DNA of 64,000 bases from Mytilus trossulus. Its lineage: Eukaryota > Mollusca > Bivalvia > Mytilida > Mytilidae. The position numbers and the translations under genes were made by a program. A model generated the notes under the pieces. The model was not told the origin of the DNA. It saw only the letters and a list, made by a program, of their open reading frames with translations, and did not search any database. Positions 1 to 10,761 of the stretch are shown here, one piece after another (the stretch's first letter is position 1; each line of letters starts with the position of its first letter). The stretch is taken from assembly GCF_036588685.1 (NCBI RefSeq), contig NC_086374.1, positions 36,076,886 to 36,140,885 of the forward strand, written 5' to 3'.

Positions 1-3000
1 CGACCATTTAAAGTTTTAAAAAATAACTATATGGATCTTATTGTTGTCTATATATATATTGACATAATTGTGTATAAATTTGTGTATATTTGGAAGCCAT
101 ATTTGCTGTCGTCACCAGAAAAATGGATTCCATAAAAAGATGTGGCATTCCTTTGACAACCACGGAAGACTGTCAATATACTTATGATCCTTGGTTTGAA
201 ATAACTGCATTATTGTGTCACATTTCACCTAAGGTGAAAAAAGGAATCATCGGCAACGTTTGATTACATTTTAATATATCTCTCGTAAAGTGATCGTTTA
301 AAGAGATTTCCACAACTTTAGTAAGTAACGATTTTGTATACTGAATGTATATTTTATTGTTAATTTAAGAATACGGATGATCAATTTTGACGTCATACCC
401 TTTTTATACATAGGCTAAAATCATGGGTTTTATAAACATGTTATCAATTGTAAGTTTTCACTGAACTTTTTAACGCCATGCAGTTCGTCATCCTTGACTT
501 TGACTACACTAAGCAGGCAGATGGACGACAGACTAACATATAATATGTATCTGCCTATATGTGTAGTGAAAACTGTAGATTGTTCCTATACACTTAAAAA
601 TACTTTGTTTATTACGTTTAGTTGTCATTTTGTAAATACGTACGAGAAGGTAACACCTCCTGCAACGGAAGCTGAATTTTAGATATAGTTAGATGAGGGA
701 ATAAGACGTATGTGCTATGCTAGGTAGTCTTGTCGTCGAAGTATGAAGTAAAAAGTACAGGTTCAATGTCTGTTTGGGGAGGAAGTAAACAATCAGATCT
801 GCTCTTTCATTGTTAGGTTGATTTTCTTGGTACTTTATTTACATACGTATATATTTTTTTTCTTACAGATAAAACATAGATGATCAGATGGATACAGCAT
901 CTATTTGCCATTGCAAATCATTGCATTTCACAAAAGAACAAATACCAAAGGAAACTTCAAGACTACATATATACAGACTTCACACGCCAACAACTAGTTT
1001 AATAAATTTGAATATACAATGCTTGCAAGTGCATGTGCATGTATGCTAATATTTAAATGTGAGTTTGTGAGTATTATAATATATATGCAAGTTTATATAT
1101 AATGAAAGCAAATCTCAATATCTGAGAGGTTGTACCGGTTTTATATTTTAGGTACGCTGAGTCAAAATAATGTTCTTATATGTCATCCTTTTTTTTCTGC
1201 CATTCAGAGGACCATATAGGAGATTGAAACCAAATTACGAATTGGTAAACAACAATTATTAGTGTACTAGTCAAGCTGTTAAATAGTAGGGTTACACTGG
1301 TGTTTTAACCAATACCCTGACTGACAGAAAATGACTGTTTATAACTTTTTTATACCTCAACAGATTTACTTAAGACCTCACTTAACATTGGAACATACCA
1401 ACATTTTTTCATTTATTTAATGATTATAAAAATCAATGATGACCATGAGGCAAAACATGATCTGACCAAAGTCAACACCCACTGGTTGACCAATGGCCTC
1501 ACCGATGAAAAAATCAAAACATTGGGTTTTTTTCTTTTAGGTTCAGGTTTATAGTTTTATTAACGCGGGCTTAGAATAAATGAGTGTTGATTTCACTTTT
1601 AATTGAAATCATACTCGGCATGTTCCAAATTTGACTTTGGGAAATAAAAAAAAAACAGTTATCATGAGATCTCTATTTTCAATCGGTAATGTTCAGAACT
1701 TTACTCTCAGTACGTTTTGGGAAAGTACGAGTTCCTAGTGTAAATAGTGTGTTACTTAATTGCCATTTTTTTAAATCTTTTTTCCAAATTTATTTCTTCA
1801 TGTTATTGCCTCAAATGGCAAGGAGTGAAACTACACTGTAAAAAATATGGGTCATGAATTTTAAACGGTTAAGTAATGATGTGGTCCGGCTAAAAAGGTA
1901 ATATTTCGAAGCTGTCAAAAAAAAATCAAGTACCCCTGGCCTTAACATAAAATTGTCCATGATTTAGAGCTGATTATGATGTTTTCTATAATTTTAAAAT
2001 CATTTGTCTAAAAATTAGTACACAACACTGTAAAAATGTTATTGAAAAAGCTCCTGAAGGTGGGATTTTCTTTAATTTCCATTTATTGTCTAAAAGAAAT
2101 GCACTACAAAATAACTGTTTTCGGGTAATAAGCTAACTTCGGACAAGGAGAAGAAAGCTGGTTCTTCGATTGCATGGCTTCTACAATTTGAGCGAATCGT
2201 CAGATAGGAACAGAATCAAGTATGAATAAGATGGTATCGGGTTTTTTTTGTGTTGAATAAATCTTAATCGTAATTTGGTTAGTGTATTGCTATAAAAAAA
2301 ACCACACACACTGTTTCGAAAAAAGTGAGATTCTCACAACGTTATTTTTGTGTGCTGAATAAATTTTAAATTCTTAAATTATATTTTGGTTAGGGTATTG
2401 CTATAAATATTTCATCGTTTCAAAATAAAGTGACATTTAAAAAAATCGTGCTTTTCACTTAAACAATTCAATTTTTTCTCAGTTATCAAATTCATTGATT
2501 TTAGGCAATAAACGCAATTTTTTTTTTTTATATTTTATGTTATTTCAAAAATCGTATTTTTATCCCCAAATTCAAAAATTGATATTAAAACTGAAATCTT
2601 TTAAATATAAACATGGTATGCTTAAATATGTGAATGCTTTGTAGATATTTGAATACTTAATTTTCATCTTTTCATCTTCGAAATTAAGTGTCGACTTTTG
2701 TCATCAATTCAGTCTGCAAAATAAATTTGACCCCTGTATTTACTAAACTTGGCCTTACTAGTCGGGCTTTTATAGCTGACTATGCGGTATTGTGCTTTGT
2801 TTATTGTTGAAGACCGTACGGTGATATATAGTTGTTAATGTATGTGTCATTTTTGTCTCTTGTGGACAGTTGTCTCATTGGCAATCATACCACATCTTCT
2901 TTTTTATATTGACTGTGTGTCGTTTCTTAACACCTCCTCAGTCTGGTTTCTTATGTTGACTAGTATACACTTAATATAATAATTTCCTAATTTTGATTCA

Positions 3001-3195
3001 GGATTTTTTTGGGGGGTACATGCGTATAAATGAATTTAATAATTCAACTGGAATTTAAATAAAATTTGGGTGCGAACGTGTAGGATGCAATCGGACATAA
3101 AGGACGAACGTGTGAGGTGCGAACTTGTACGGTACGAAGTGTATTTGGCGCGAACGGATTTGATACACATTCGCCTTAATTACATGGTCGCCCTA
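1..3195. repeat. Direct repeat block, copy A (about 3.2 kb)
   Basis: This block recurs almost base for base at 4058-7254, with a near-constant offset of about 4058 bases and a few percent of substitutions and short indels. It is AT-rich and has no convincing ORF; the short ORFs in it are not conserved between the copies. Near its end it contains a minus-strand mussel repeat and a stretch with repeated GCGAACG-like words. It is probably cut by the left window edge, so the true left boundary is unknown. It could be an unclassified mobile element or a local segmental duplication. Confidence 0.85.
2788..2912 (-). repeat. Mussel short repeat A (GATGTGGTATGATTGCC type)
   Basis: Read on the minus strand it gives the core AAGATGTGGTATGATTGCC, then AATGAGACAACTGTCCACAA and, further on, a CCGTACGGTCTTCAA-like stretch. 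The same words recur at about ten other places in the window. Its position is the same in copy B of the 3.2-kb block, so it was present before that block duplicated. Confidence 0.8.
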
Positions 3196-4057
3196 TATAT
3201 AACAGTATATAACAGCACTATCTTCTAACACTTTTTTGTTAAAGATCAAGTAATTTTTAAATGAACACTGGAAAGTAGCTCTCCGAACAGAAAATTTGCA
3301 TTAAACTGAAAAAGTTTTATTTGATAAACGTAGTAATATGTTTTTGATGACTTTTGGGGAATATATGACATTGTCCTTCACTCAATTACATTTATTACAG
3401 TGAATGTTTTTTTGCTAACAGGGTCTGCTCTAATGCGCTTCCGGTTATCCTACTGAAGAATACTTGTATCATCATTTACATTTAAATACAGTTCTACTCT
3501 TTGTAATACACGTGAACATAGTTCATCGATCATCTAATATGTTTCTTAACAACCTCATCAGTATGTATGTTACCTTTGAATCCTTTTTGTTGTACTTCCT
3601 TCTGTAATTAATTTTCTACATGTTGGTTTACCAACACTATCTGCATATAATTGTCCGTATAGTTGGTTTTTTTTACAAAAAACAAATAAGTTTTCTACCA
3701 AAAGAGTTCACATGTTTATAATTATCAGGTAAAGTGTGTTGTCTAATAATATCAAGATTATCTATACAACTGAAAAATCAGTTTATTAAAATAAATCACC
3801 CTAAAAATTATCATCAAAATGATTTACTTCATAGTGGTCGGTGAGATGTCTTGTGCGACTATCACAATAACATGACATAGTTTTGTCTTAAACACAATAA
3901 TGAAACTCAATCTTTTTTCTGAAACAGCATTTTACAGCATAAACTTGGTTCTCGTGTGGTATACAAATAATTCCAAAAAACAGTTTGGAATCACGGCTCG
4001 TGCCATTCCACTGTACATACAATTATACAATATATTATATATACATACTATAATTAT
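3196..4057. other. Spacer between the two direct repeat blocks
   Basis: These 860 bases are AT-rich and single-copy within the window. I see no ORF, RNA gene or inverted repeat. If the 4.06-kb spacing is a tandem period, this would be the part of the unit missing after copy B. Confidence 0.6.
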
Positions 4058-7000
4058 CTACCTTTTAAACTTTTAAAAAATAACTATAATGATCTTATCT
4101 TTGTCTATATGTGACATAATTGTGTATAAATTTGTGTATATTTGGAAGCTTAAACTATTTACAACACCATATTTGCTGTCGTCACCAGAAAAATGGACTC
4201 CATAAAAAGATGTGGCATTCCGTTTGACAACGGAAGACTGTCAATATACTTATGATCCTTGGTTTGAAATAACTGCATTGTTGTGTCACATTTCACATGA
4301 TTTGAAAAAAAGGAATCATCGGCAACGTTTGATACATTTTAATATATCTCGCGTAAAGCGATCGTTTAAAGAGATTTCTACAGTTTTAGTAAGTAACGGT
4401 TATGTATATTGAATGTATATTTTATTGTTAATTTTAGAATACGGATGAACAATTTTGACGTCATATTCATTATATAGGCTAAAATCATGCATGGTTTTAT
4501 TAACATGTTATCAATTATTAGTTTTCACTGAACTTTTTAACGCCGGCATGCAGTTCTTCATCCTTGACTTTGACTACACTAAGCAGGCAGATGGAAGACA
4601 GACTAACATATAATATGTATCTGCCTATATGTGTAGTGAAAACTGTAGATTGTTCCTATACACTTAAAAATACTTTGTTTATTACGTTTAGTTGTCATTT
4701 TGTAAATACGTACGAGAAGGTAACACCTCCTGCAACGTAAGCTGAATTTTAGATATAGTTAGATGAGGGAATAAGACGTATGTGCTATGCTAGGTAGTCT
4801 TGTCGTCGAAGTATGAAGTAAAAAGTACAGGTTCAAGGTCTGTTTGGGGAGGAAGTAAACAATCAGATCTGCTCTTTCATTGTTAGGTTGATTTTCTTGG
4901 TACTTTATTTACATACGTATATATTTTTTTTCTTACAGATAAAACATAGATGATCAGATGGATACAGCATCTATTTGCCATTGCAAATCATTGCATTTCA
5001 CAAAAGAACAAATACCAAAGGAAACTTCAAGACTACATATATACAGACTTTACACGCCAACAACTAGTTTAATAAATTTGAATATACAATGCTTGCAAGT
5101 GCATGTGCATGTATGCTAATATTTTAATGTGAGTTTGTGAGTATTGTGATATATATGCAAGTTTATATATAATGAAAGCAAATCTCAATATCTGAGAGAA
5201 TGTACCGGTTTTATGTTTTAGGTACGCTGAGTCAAAATAATGTTCTTATATGTCATCCTTTTTTTTCTGCCATTCAGAGGAACATATAGGAGATTGAAAC
5301 CAAATTACGAATTGGTAAACAACAATTATTAGTGTACTAGTCAAGTTGTTAAATAGTAGGGTTACACTGGTGTTTTGACCAATACCCTGATTGACAGAAA
5401 ATGACTGTTTATCATTTTTTTATACCTCAACAGATTTACTTAAGACCTCACTTAACGTTGGAACATACCAACATTTTTTCATTTATTTAATGATTATAAA
5501 AATAAAGGATGACCATGAGGCAAAACATGATCTGACCAAAGTCAACACCCACTGGTTGACCAATGGCCTCACCGATGAAAAAAAACAAAACATTGTTTTT
5601 TTTCTTTTAGGTTCAGGTTTATAGTTTTATTAACGCAGGCTTACAATAAATGAATGTTGATTTCACTTTTAATTGAAATCATACTCGGCATGTTCCAAAT
5701 TTGACTTTGGGAAAAACAAAAAACAGTTATCATGAGATCTCTATTTTCAATCGGTAATGTTCAGAACTTTACTCTCAGTACGTTTTGGGAAAGTACGAGT
5801 TCCTAGTGTAAATAGTGTGTTACTTAATTGCCATTTTTTTAATCCTTTTTCCAAATTTATTTCTTCATGTTATTGCCTCAACTACACTGTAAAAAATATG
5901 GGTTATGAATTTTAAACGGTTAAGTAATGATGTGGTCCGGCTAAAAAAGTTTAAAAATTAATATTTCGAAGCTGTCAAAAAAAATCAAGTACCCCTGGCC
6001 TTAACATAAAATTGTCCATCATTTAGAGCTGATAATGATGTTTTCTATAATTTAGAAATAATTTGTCTAAAAATTAGTACACCACACTGTAAAAATGTTA
6101 TTGAGAAAGCTCCTGAAGGTGGGATTTTTTTTAATTTCCATTTATTGTCTAAAAGAAATGCACTACAAAATAACTGTTTTCGGGCAAAAAGCTAACTTCG
6201 GACAAGAAGAAGAAAGCTGGTTCTTCGATTGCATGGCTTCTACAATTTGATCGAATCGTCAGATAGGAACAGAATCAAGTATGAATAAGATGGTATCGGG
6301 TTTTTTTTTGTGTTGAATATATCTAAATCGTAATTTGGTTAGTGCATTGCTATAAAAAAAAACCACACACACTGTTTCGAAAAAAGTGAGATTCTCACAA
6401 CGTTATTTTTGTGTGCTGAATAAATCTTAAATTCTTAAATTATATTTTGGTAAGGGTATTGCTAAAAATATTTCATCGTTTCAAAATAAAGTGACATTTA
6501 AAAAAATCGTGCTTTTCACTTAAACAATTCAATTTTTTCTCAGTTTATTTTTTGATTTTAGGCAATAAACGCATTTTTTTTTTTTTTTTTATATTTTATG
6601 TTATTTCAAAAATCGTATTTTTACCCCAAAATTTAAAAATTGATATTAAAACTCAAATCTTTTAAATATAAACATGGTATGCTTAAAAATGTGAATGCTT
6701 TGCAGATATTTGAATACATAACTTTCATCTTCTCATCTTCGAAATTAAGTGTCGACTTTTGTCATCCATTCAGTCTGCAAAAAAAATTTGACCCCTGTAT
6801 TTACTAAACTTGACCTTATCGGGCTTTTATAGCTGACTATGCGGTATTGTGCTTTGTTCATTGTTGAAGACCGTACGGTGACATATAGTTGTTAATGTAT
6901 GTGTCATTTTGGTCTCTTGTGGACAGTTGTCTCATTGGCAAGCATATCACATCTTCTTTTTTTATATTGACTGTGTATTGTTTCTTAACACCTCCTCAGT

Positions 7001-7254
7001 CTGGTTTCTTATGTTGACTAGTATAAATTTAATATAATAATTTCCTAATTTTTATTCAGGATTTTTTTTGGGGGTACATGCATATAAATAAATTTAATGA
7101 TTCAACTGGAATTTAAATAAAAAATTGGGTGCGAACGTGTAGGATGCAATCGGACATAAAGGACGAACGTGTGAGGTGCGAACTTGTACTGTACGAAGTG
7201 TATTTGGCGCGAACGGATTTGATACACATTCGCCCTAATTACATGGTCGCCCTA
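4058..7254. repeat. Direct repeat block, copy B (about 3.2 kb)
   Basis: This is the second copy of the block at the window start. Matching landmarks include the cagttc..tcatccttgactttgac stretch (4550), the TGATCAGATGGATACAGC stretch (4950) and the GCGAACG-rich end (7125-7250). The match stops at CGCCCTAT, after which the flanks differ. The divergence and the loss of reading frames between copies argue against a conserved protein. Confidence 0.85.
6829..6962 (-). repeat. Mussel short repeat A inside copy B
   Basis: This is the counterpart of the repeat at 2788-2912, again on the minus strand, with the complement of GATGTG..TATGCTTGCC. Its equivalent position shows that it duplicated together with the block. 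Confidence 0.75.
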
Positions 7255-7452
7255 TGTCAGTTCGTTCATACTATCAGTATGTTGTTCTTAAAGTTTGATT
7301 AAAATTATACGCAGTTAACAATGAGAAAACATAATAAAAAATAAATACTTATCAATGAAACCTATTTATTTCATGTATCAGATTTGTATTCTATATATAT
7401 TTTTAACAGTAAAGTCAATAAAGAATCAGGGCCCATGGCGTGTCGGTTTAAG
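7255..7452 (+). promoter_or_regulatory. Left flank of the nested insertion; candidate displaced ADSL upstream region
   Basis: About 200 bases lie between repeat copy B and the outer transposon. Their last nine bases, CGGTTTAAG, are nearly repeated as CGGTTTTAG at 15690-15698, just before ADSL exon 1. If these are a target-site duplication, this stretch was directly next to the ADSL start before the insertion and may hold the ancestral promoter or 5' UTR. No TATA box or clear initiator is recognisable. The promoter role is inference. Confidence 0.35.
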
Positions 7453-8087
7453 GGGTTACACTAAAGACCTGAAAACGGACCTTGAAAGACCTGAAAAGAC
7501 TTGAAAATATACCACTAAAATTATTCAAATTGCAATAACTTTTTTATTATTGGATGGAATTTCTTCAAGTTGGATTTTTATTAATTCTAAATATCTATAT
7601 ATCATTAAAATGTATATGTTTTAAATCAAAAACATTTTTTTAGTGCCAATAGTTGGACCTGAAGGGAGAAATGAAAAGACCTGAAGGGACCTGAAAATCT
7701 ATGGTCGGACTAATTCAAACTTCAATAACTCTTTTAATATTCAGTGGATATCTTTCAACTTTTGATTTTGTGAAACAAAAAGTTCAATATACTGATAATT
7801 TAAAAAACATATATATGAAAAATATCGTTGGGGTGTCAAAACTGGGGCCTGAATGGAAAATTTAATAACATAAATTTGCTTGAAAAAACTTCGGTCAGAT
7901 TTATGCAAGATCTTTCACTGTTTTCAATCAATCTCCTTGAAATAGAAACTTTGTTAAAGAAAAAGCATAATATATCATTGAAATCTTAAAGAATTTTATC
8001 GAAAATATAATGGTTGAGTTCCCTGGCAAAATTCGGACCTTGTCGGGGAAATAAAAGACATGAGCGGATCATAGAAGTAGATGTATT

Positions 8088-8124
8088 CTGAGACTACTAT
8101 AACACTGTGTAATAGTAGTCTCAG
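8088..8124. repeat. Small perfect hairpin
   Basis: CTGAGACTACTAT and its exact reverse complement ATAGTAGTCTCAG flank an 11-base loop. It lies in the left arm of the outer transposon. The function is unknown; it may be a subterminal structure. Confidence 0.6.
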
Positions 8125-8246
8125 ATGTATTTAAACTCGCACAATATTGTTCTTTTTCTATTTATTTTTATTTTAGACAAAAGTCTATTGAAGAGAACGA
8201 ATGACTTGTTATTTAAACAGGAACATATTTGAATACAACTGAATAT

Positions 8247-8700
8247 AATAAAGAAGATGTGGTGTGATTGCCAATGAGACAACTATCCACAAAAGACCAA
8301 AATGACACAAACATTACCGTACGGCCTTCAACAATGAGCAAAGCCCATACCGCATAGTCAGCTATAAAAGGCTCCGATAGGACAATGTTAAACAATTCAA
8401 ACGAGCAAACTGACGGCCTTATTTATGTAAAAAAAAAAATGAACGAAAAACAAATATGAAACAAATAAACAAACGACAACCACTGAATTACAGGCTCCTG
8501 ACTTGGGACAGGCACATGCATAAATAATGTGGCGGGGTCATGTGGTTAAACATTTTAGCGGGATCCCAACCCTCCCTCTTACCTGGGACAGTGGTATAAC
8601 AGTACAACATAAGAACCGAACTGTAAAAATTAGTTGAAAAAGGGTTAACTCATCAGATAGACAAAAAATACAAGTGGACGCGGCCGGGTACTTATATACC
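8247..8700 (+). repeat. Mussel short repeat A with long 3' part
   Basis: It starts with AAAGAAGATGTGGTGTGATT, then reads ACCGTACGGCCTTCAACAATG, ATAGTCAGCTATAAAAGG and a later block with ACTGAATTACAGGCTCC. This is one of the most complete copies in the window. It lies within the outer transposon and so arrived after it or was carried by it. Confidence 0.8.
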
Positions 8701-8744
8701 TTGCTGATGATGAATTCTGGACCTAAAGAAAAGAAAAAGATTGC

Positions 8745-9184
8745 ACGTTGAAATTATTCAAACTAATTCAACTTGCTCCATCGGAATTTCATCACAACCA
8801 GGAGATTTTCCCGCTTTTGACGATTTTAAAATATTGACAACTTCCGTTCATTGGTTATTTCAATATCAAGAATATCATCGGTTATTATGCAACTGTAAAC
8901 ATCTTTTTCGGTAGTTTCGTATAAATTTCCAGAATTCAACATATTTGAAAAATCACATTTCCATTTATTTAAAACAATTTTCGGATCGGTACATATTGAA
9001 TTATCTTCCATTTTCACTTCCATTGGAATACTTTGCCTGTTGTTTCCAACTCCAATTTTCCCAATTTTCCTCCAAAATTCTTTTGGGTTATCTTCTAAAT
9101 TCTTTAATTCATCTTGCATACTATACCAGTATTGTTGTTTGGAACGTTGACACGCTTTATCGAAATGTTTCCTCTTTTGGACAT
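8745..9184 (-). pseudogene. LINE remnant, linker and start of reverse transcriptase domain
   Basis: On the minus strand from 9184 the frame reads VQKRKHFDKACQRSKQQYW, later NPKEFWRKIGKIGVGN, and after a frameshift near 8835 AGKSPGCDEIPMEQ. The last is the K/G-x-G-x-D-x-I-P opening of a non-LTR reverse transcriptase. The rest of the RT is missing. The frame is continued upstream by the pieces at 9792-9998 (inverted) and 15114-15290, so this LINE was split by transposon insertion. It is non-functional. Confidence 0.8.
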
Positions 9185-9791
9185 AGAGTGGGGTGCTCAT
9201 TTTCGCCACATCTTTTCATGTTTTTTACAGTTTCTGTTCAGGTCTAAATGTTTTTGAAGTATACTGATATTTCTACATGAAGATAACTTCAAATGCAAAA
9301 TATTCTTAAGCTTGAAAACGTGTTTGTTTGAATATAATCATCTGAAAAGTTAGTTTGAAGGGTGTTTGAAATTTCCTGATTTTTTTGTCAATGGGGGACA
9401 CATATACGCCGTTATACACATCTATTTAAAATCAAATAACCGCAGCATTTAACAACAGTGATCAAATCAATTTCGTTATAGATGAATAGCAGACATTTAA
9501 AAGGTGTTAAGAACTGAAATTTAGGGGCATACAGTCAAAGAATTACTTAGAAATACTTCTTTGAATTTGTGTTTTTTCTTCATGAAATTGGCCGAAAATC
9601 GTTGTCCGTTTTTCGGTCTTTTTCAGTAGGTGCCGCAATTTTGTCTTAGTTTTAAAAAATAATCATATTTGTTATATAATATCATTTACCGGTATATGTC
9701 TTCCATTTCAGCCATCCTTTGAAGTTTTTACACCTCAAAATCATAAAACGGCGAAATTGTGTCCGCGGCGAATATGGGCGCCCCACTCTAT
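9185..9791. mobile_element. Defective 607-bp transposon, Sola-like (tentative)
   Basis: Both ends start AGAGTGGGG as inverted repeats; the longer consensus is AGAGTGGGGYGCYCATWTTC. The left 225 bases are the inverted copy of the right end of the 5.1-kb element (to 15113). The last ~58 bases are the inverted copy of that element's left end (from 9999). It is therefore an internally deleted relative of the larger element, in opposite orientation. It has no ORF. Its left flank is ACAT; its right flank is not, see the sandwich finding. The large element would supply the transposase. Confidence 0.8.
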
Positions 9792-9998
9792 TGTGAATTT
9801 GTTAAAGTGGTAAAATCAGAGATGTCAAGTAAACTTTCATGTAAAACATATATAACGGATGGATTTAATAACAAAAGCCGTAGATGCAAAAAAAAAACCA
9901 TGGTGGAATGAAGAACTCATCGTTTTATGGAATTGTGTTTGTAGTGCAGAAAAAATATGGATTAAAGCAACCTGTAATAAAAGTACGTTACGTCATAA
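9792..9998 (+). pseudogene. Inverted 207-bp slice of the LINE between two transposons
   Basis: On the plus strand it reads YCEFVKVVKSEM, then KKKPWWNEELIVLWN and AEKIWIKATCNKSTLRHN. This is the endonuclease-RT linker of the same LINE whose other pieces lie on the minus strand. Its start continues the frame ending DLDQM at 15114 and its end continues into YVQKRKHF at 9184. It is therefore flipped relative to both flanks. The borders fall exactly on the AGAGTGGGG tips of the neighbouring elements. Confidence 0.8.
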
Positions 9999-10761
9999 TT
10001 AGAGTGGGGCGCCCATATTCGCCGCGGACACAATTTCGCCGTTTTATGATTTTGAGGTATGCCCCTAAATTTCAGTTCTTTGCAATTCTTTTCTACTCAC
10101 AAACATGGATAAAAAAATTACCAGTTCTTAGTTTTGAAGCCTTTTATGTCCAATTTTTGACAAAATATTTACGTGATCTGCAACTGACTGTTTTAAACAT
10201 ATTATTTAAAGCTAATGCTCATCAATATACTTCAAAATATTGAGTTATCTAAATAGACCAACAGTTTTGACTTTCAAATTCACTTCTGGTTACCATGGTC
10301 CGAAATTCATATGACCGAATCAGCCTAATCAAAACTTGGTCCGTTTTTAAACTGTAGCTGTTCCTTTTACTCTATAAAATCACTTTCTTTGATTTAATTT
10401 TTTTTCTGTTCAATGCATTGTAAGTAAACAATTTATGGCTGATACCTTTTTTTGAATAATTGCAATGAAATATGATAAAGGTTTCCCCAAAGAAATGTTT
10501 ACATGGTAGATATTTTAAACTTTTCATAGACCTGTGTAAATGTAACGTAAATATCAATAATCTGACTTATAAAATTTTAAACCAAAATTCTGACTTTAAA
10601 CATTGAAAGTGTTTTATATTGAATGTACAACGAATTTATCAACTCAGACATTTGTCTACCATCAAATAAGAGACAAAAATTTCAAATTTTTAATTGGTAA
10701 CGTAAATATCAAAATGCAAAGATTATGCATCAAACATGTTAAACGATTCAACAAATATGTT

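Noticed and set aside
1..7254. LTR retrotransposon with 3.2-kb LTRs
   Set aside because: The interior would be only 860 bases without gag, pol or a primer-binding site, and the blocks do not have TG..CA ends.
9884..10243. 119-codon plus-strand ORF as a gene
   Set aside because: It runs from the LINE slice into the transposon end; a chance open frame.
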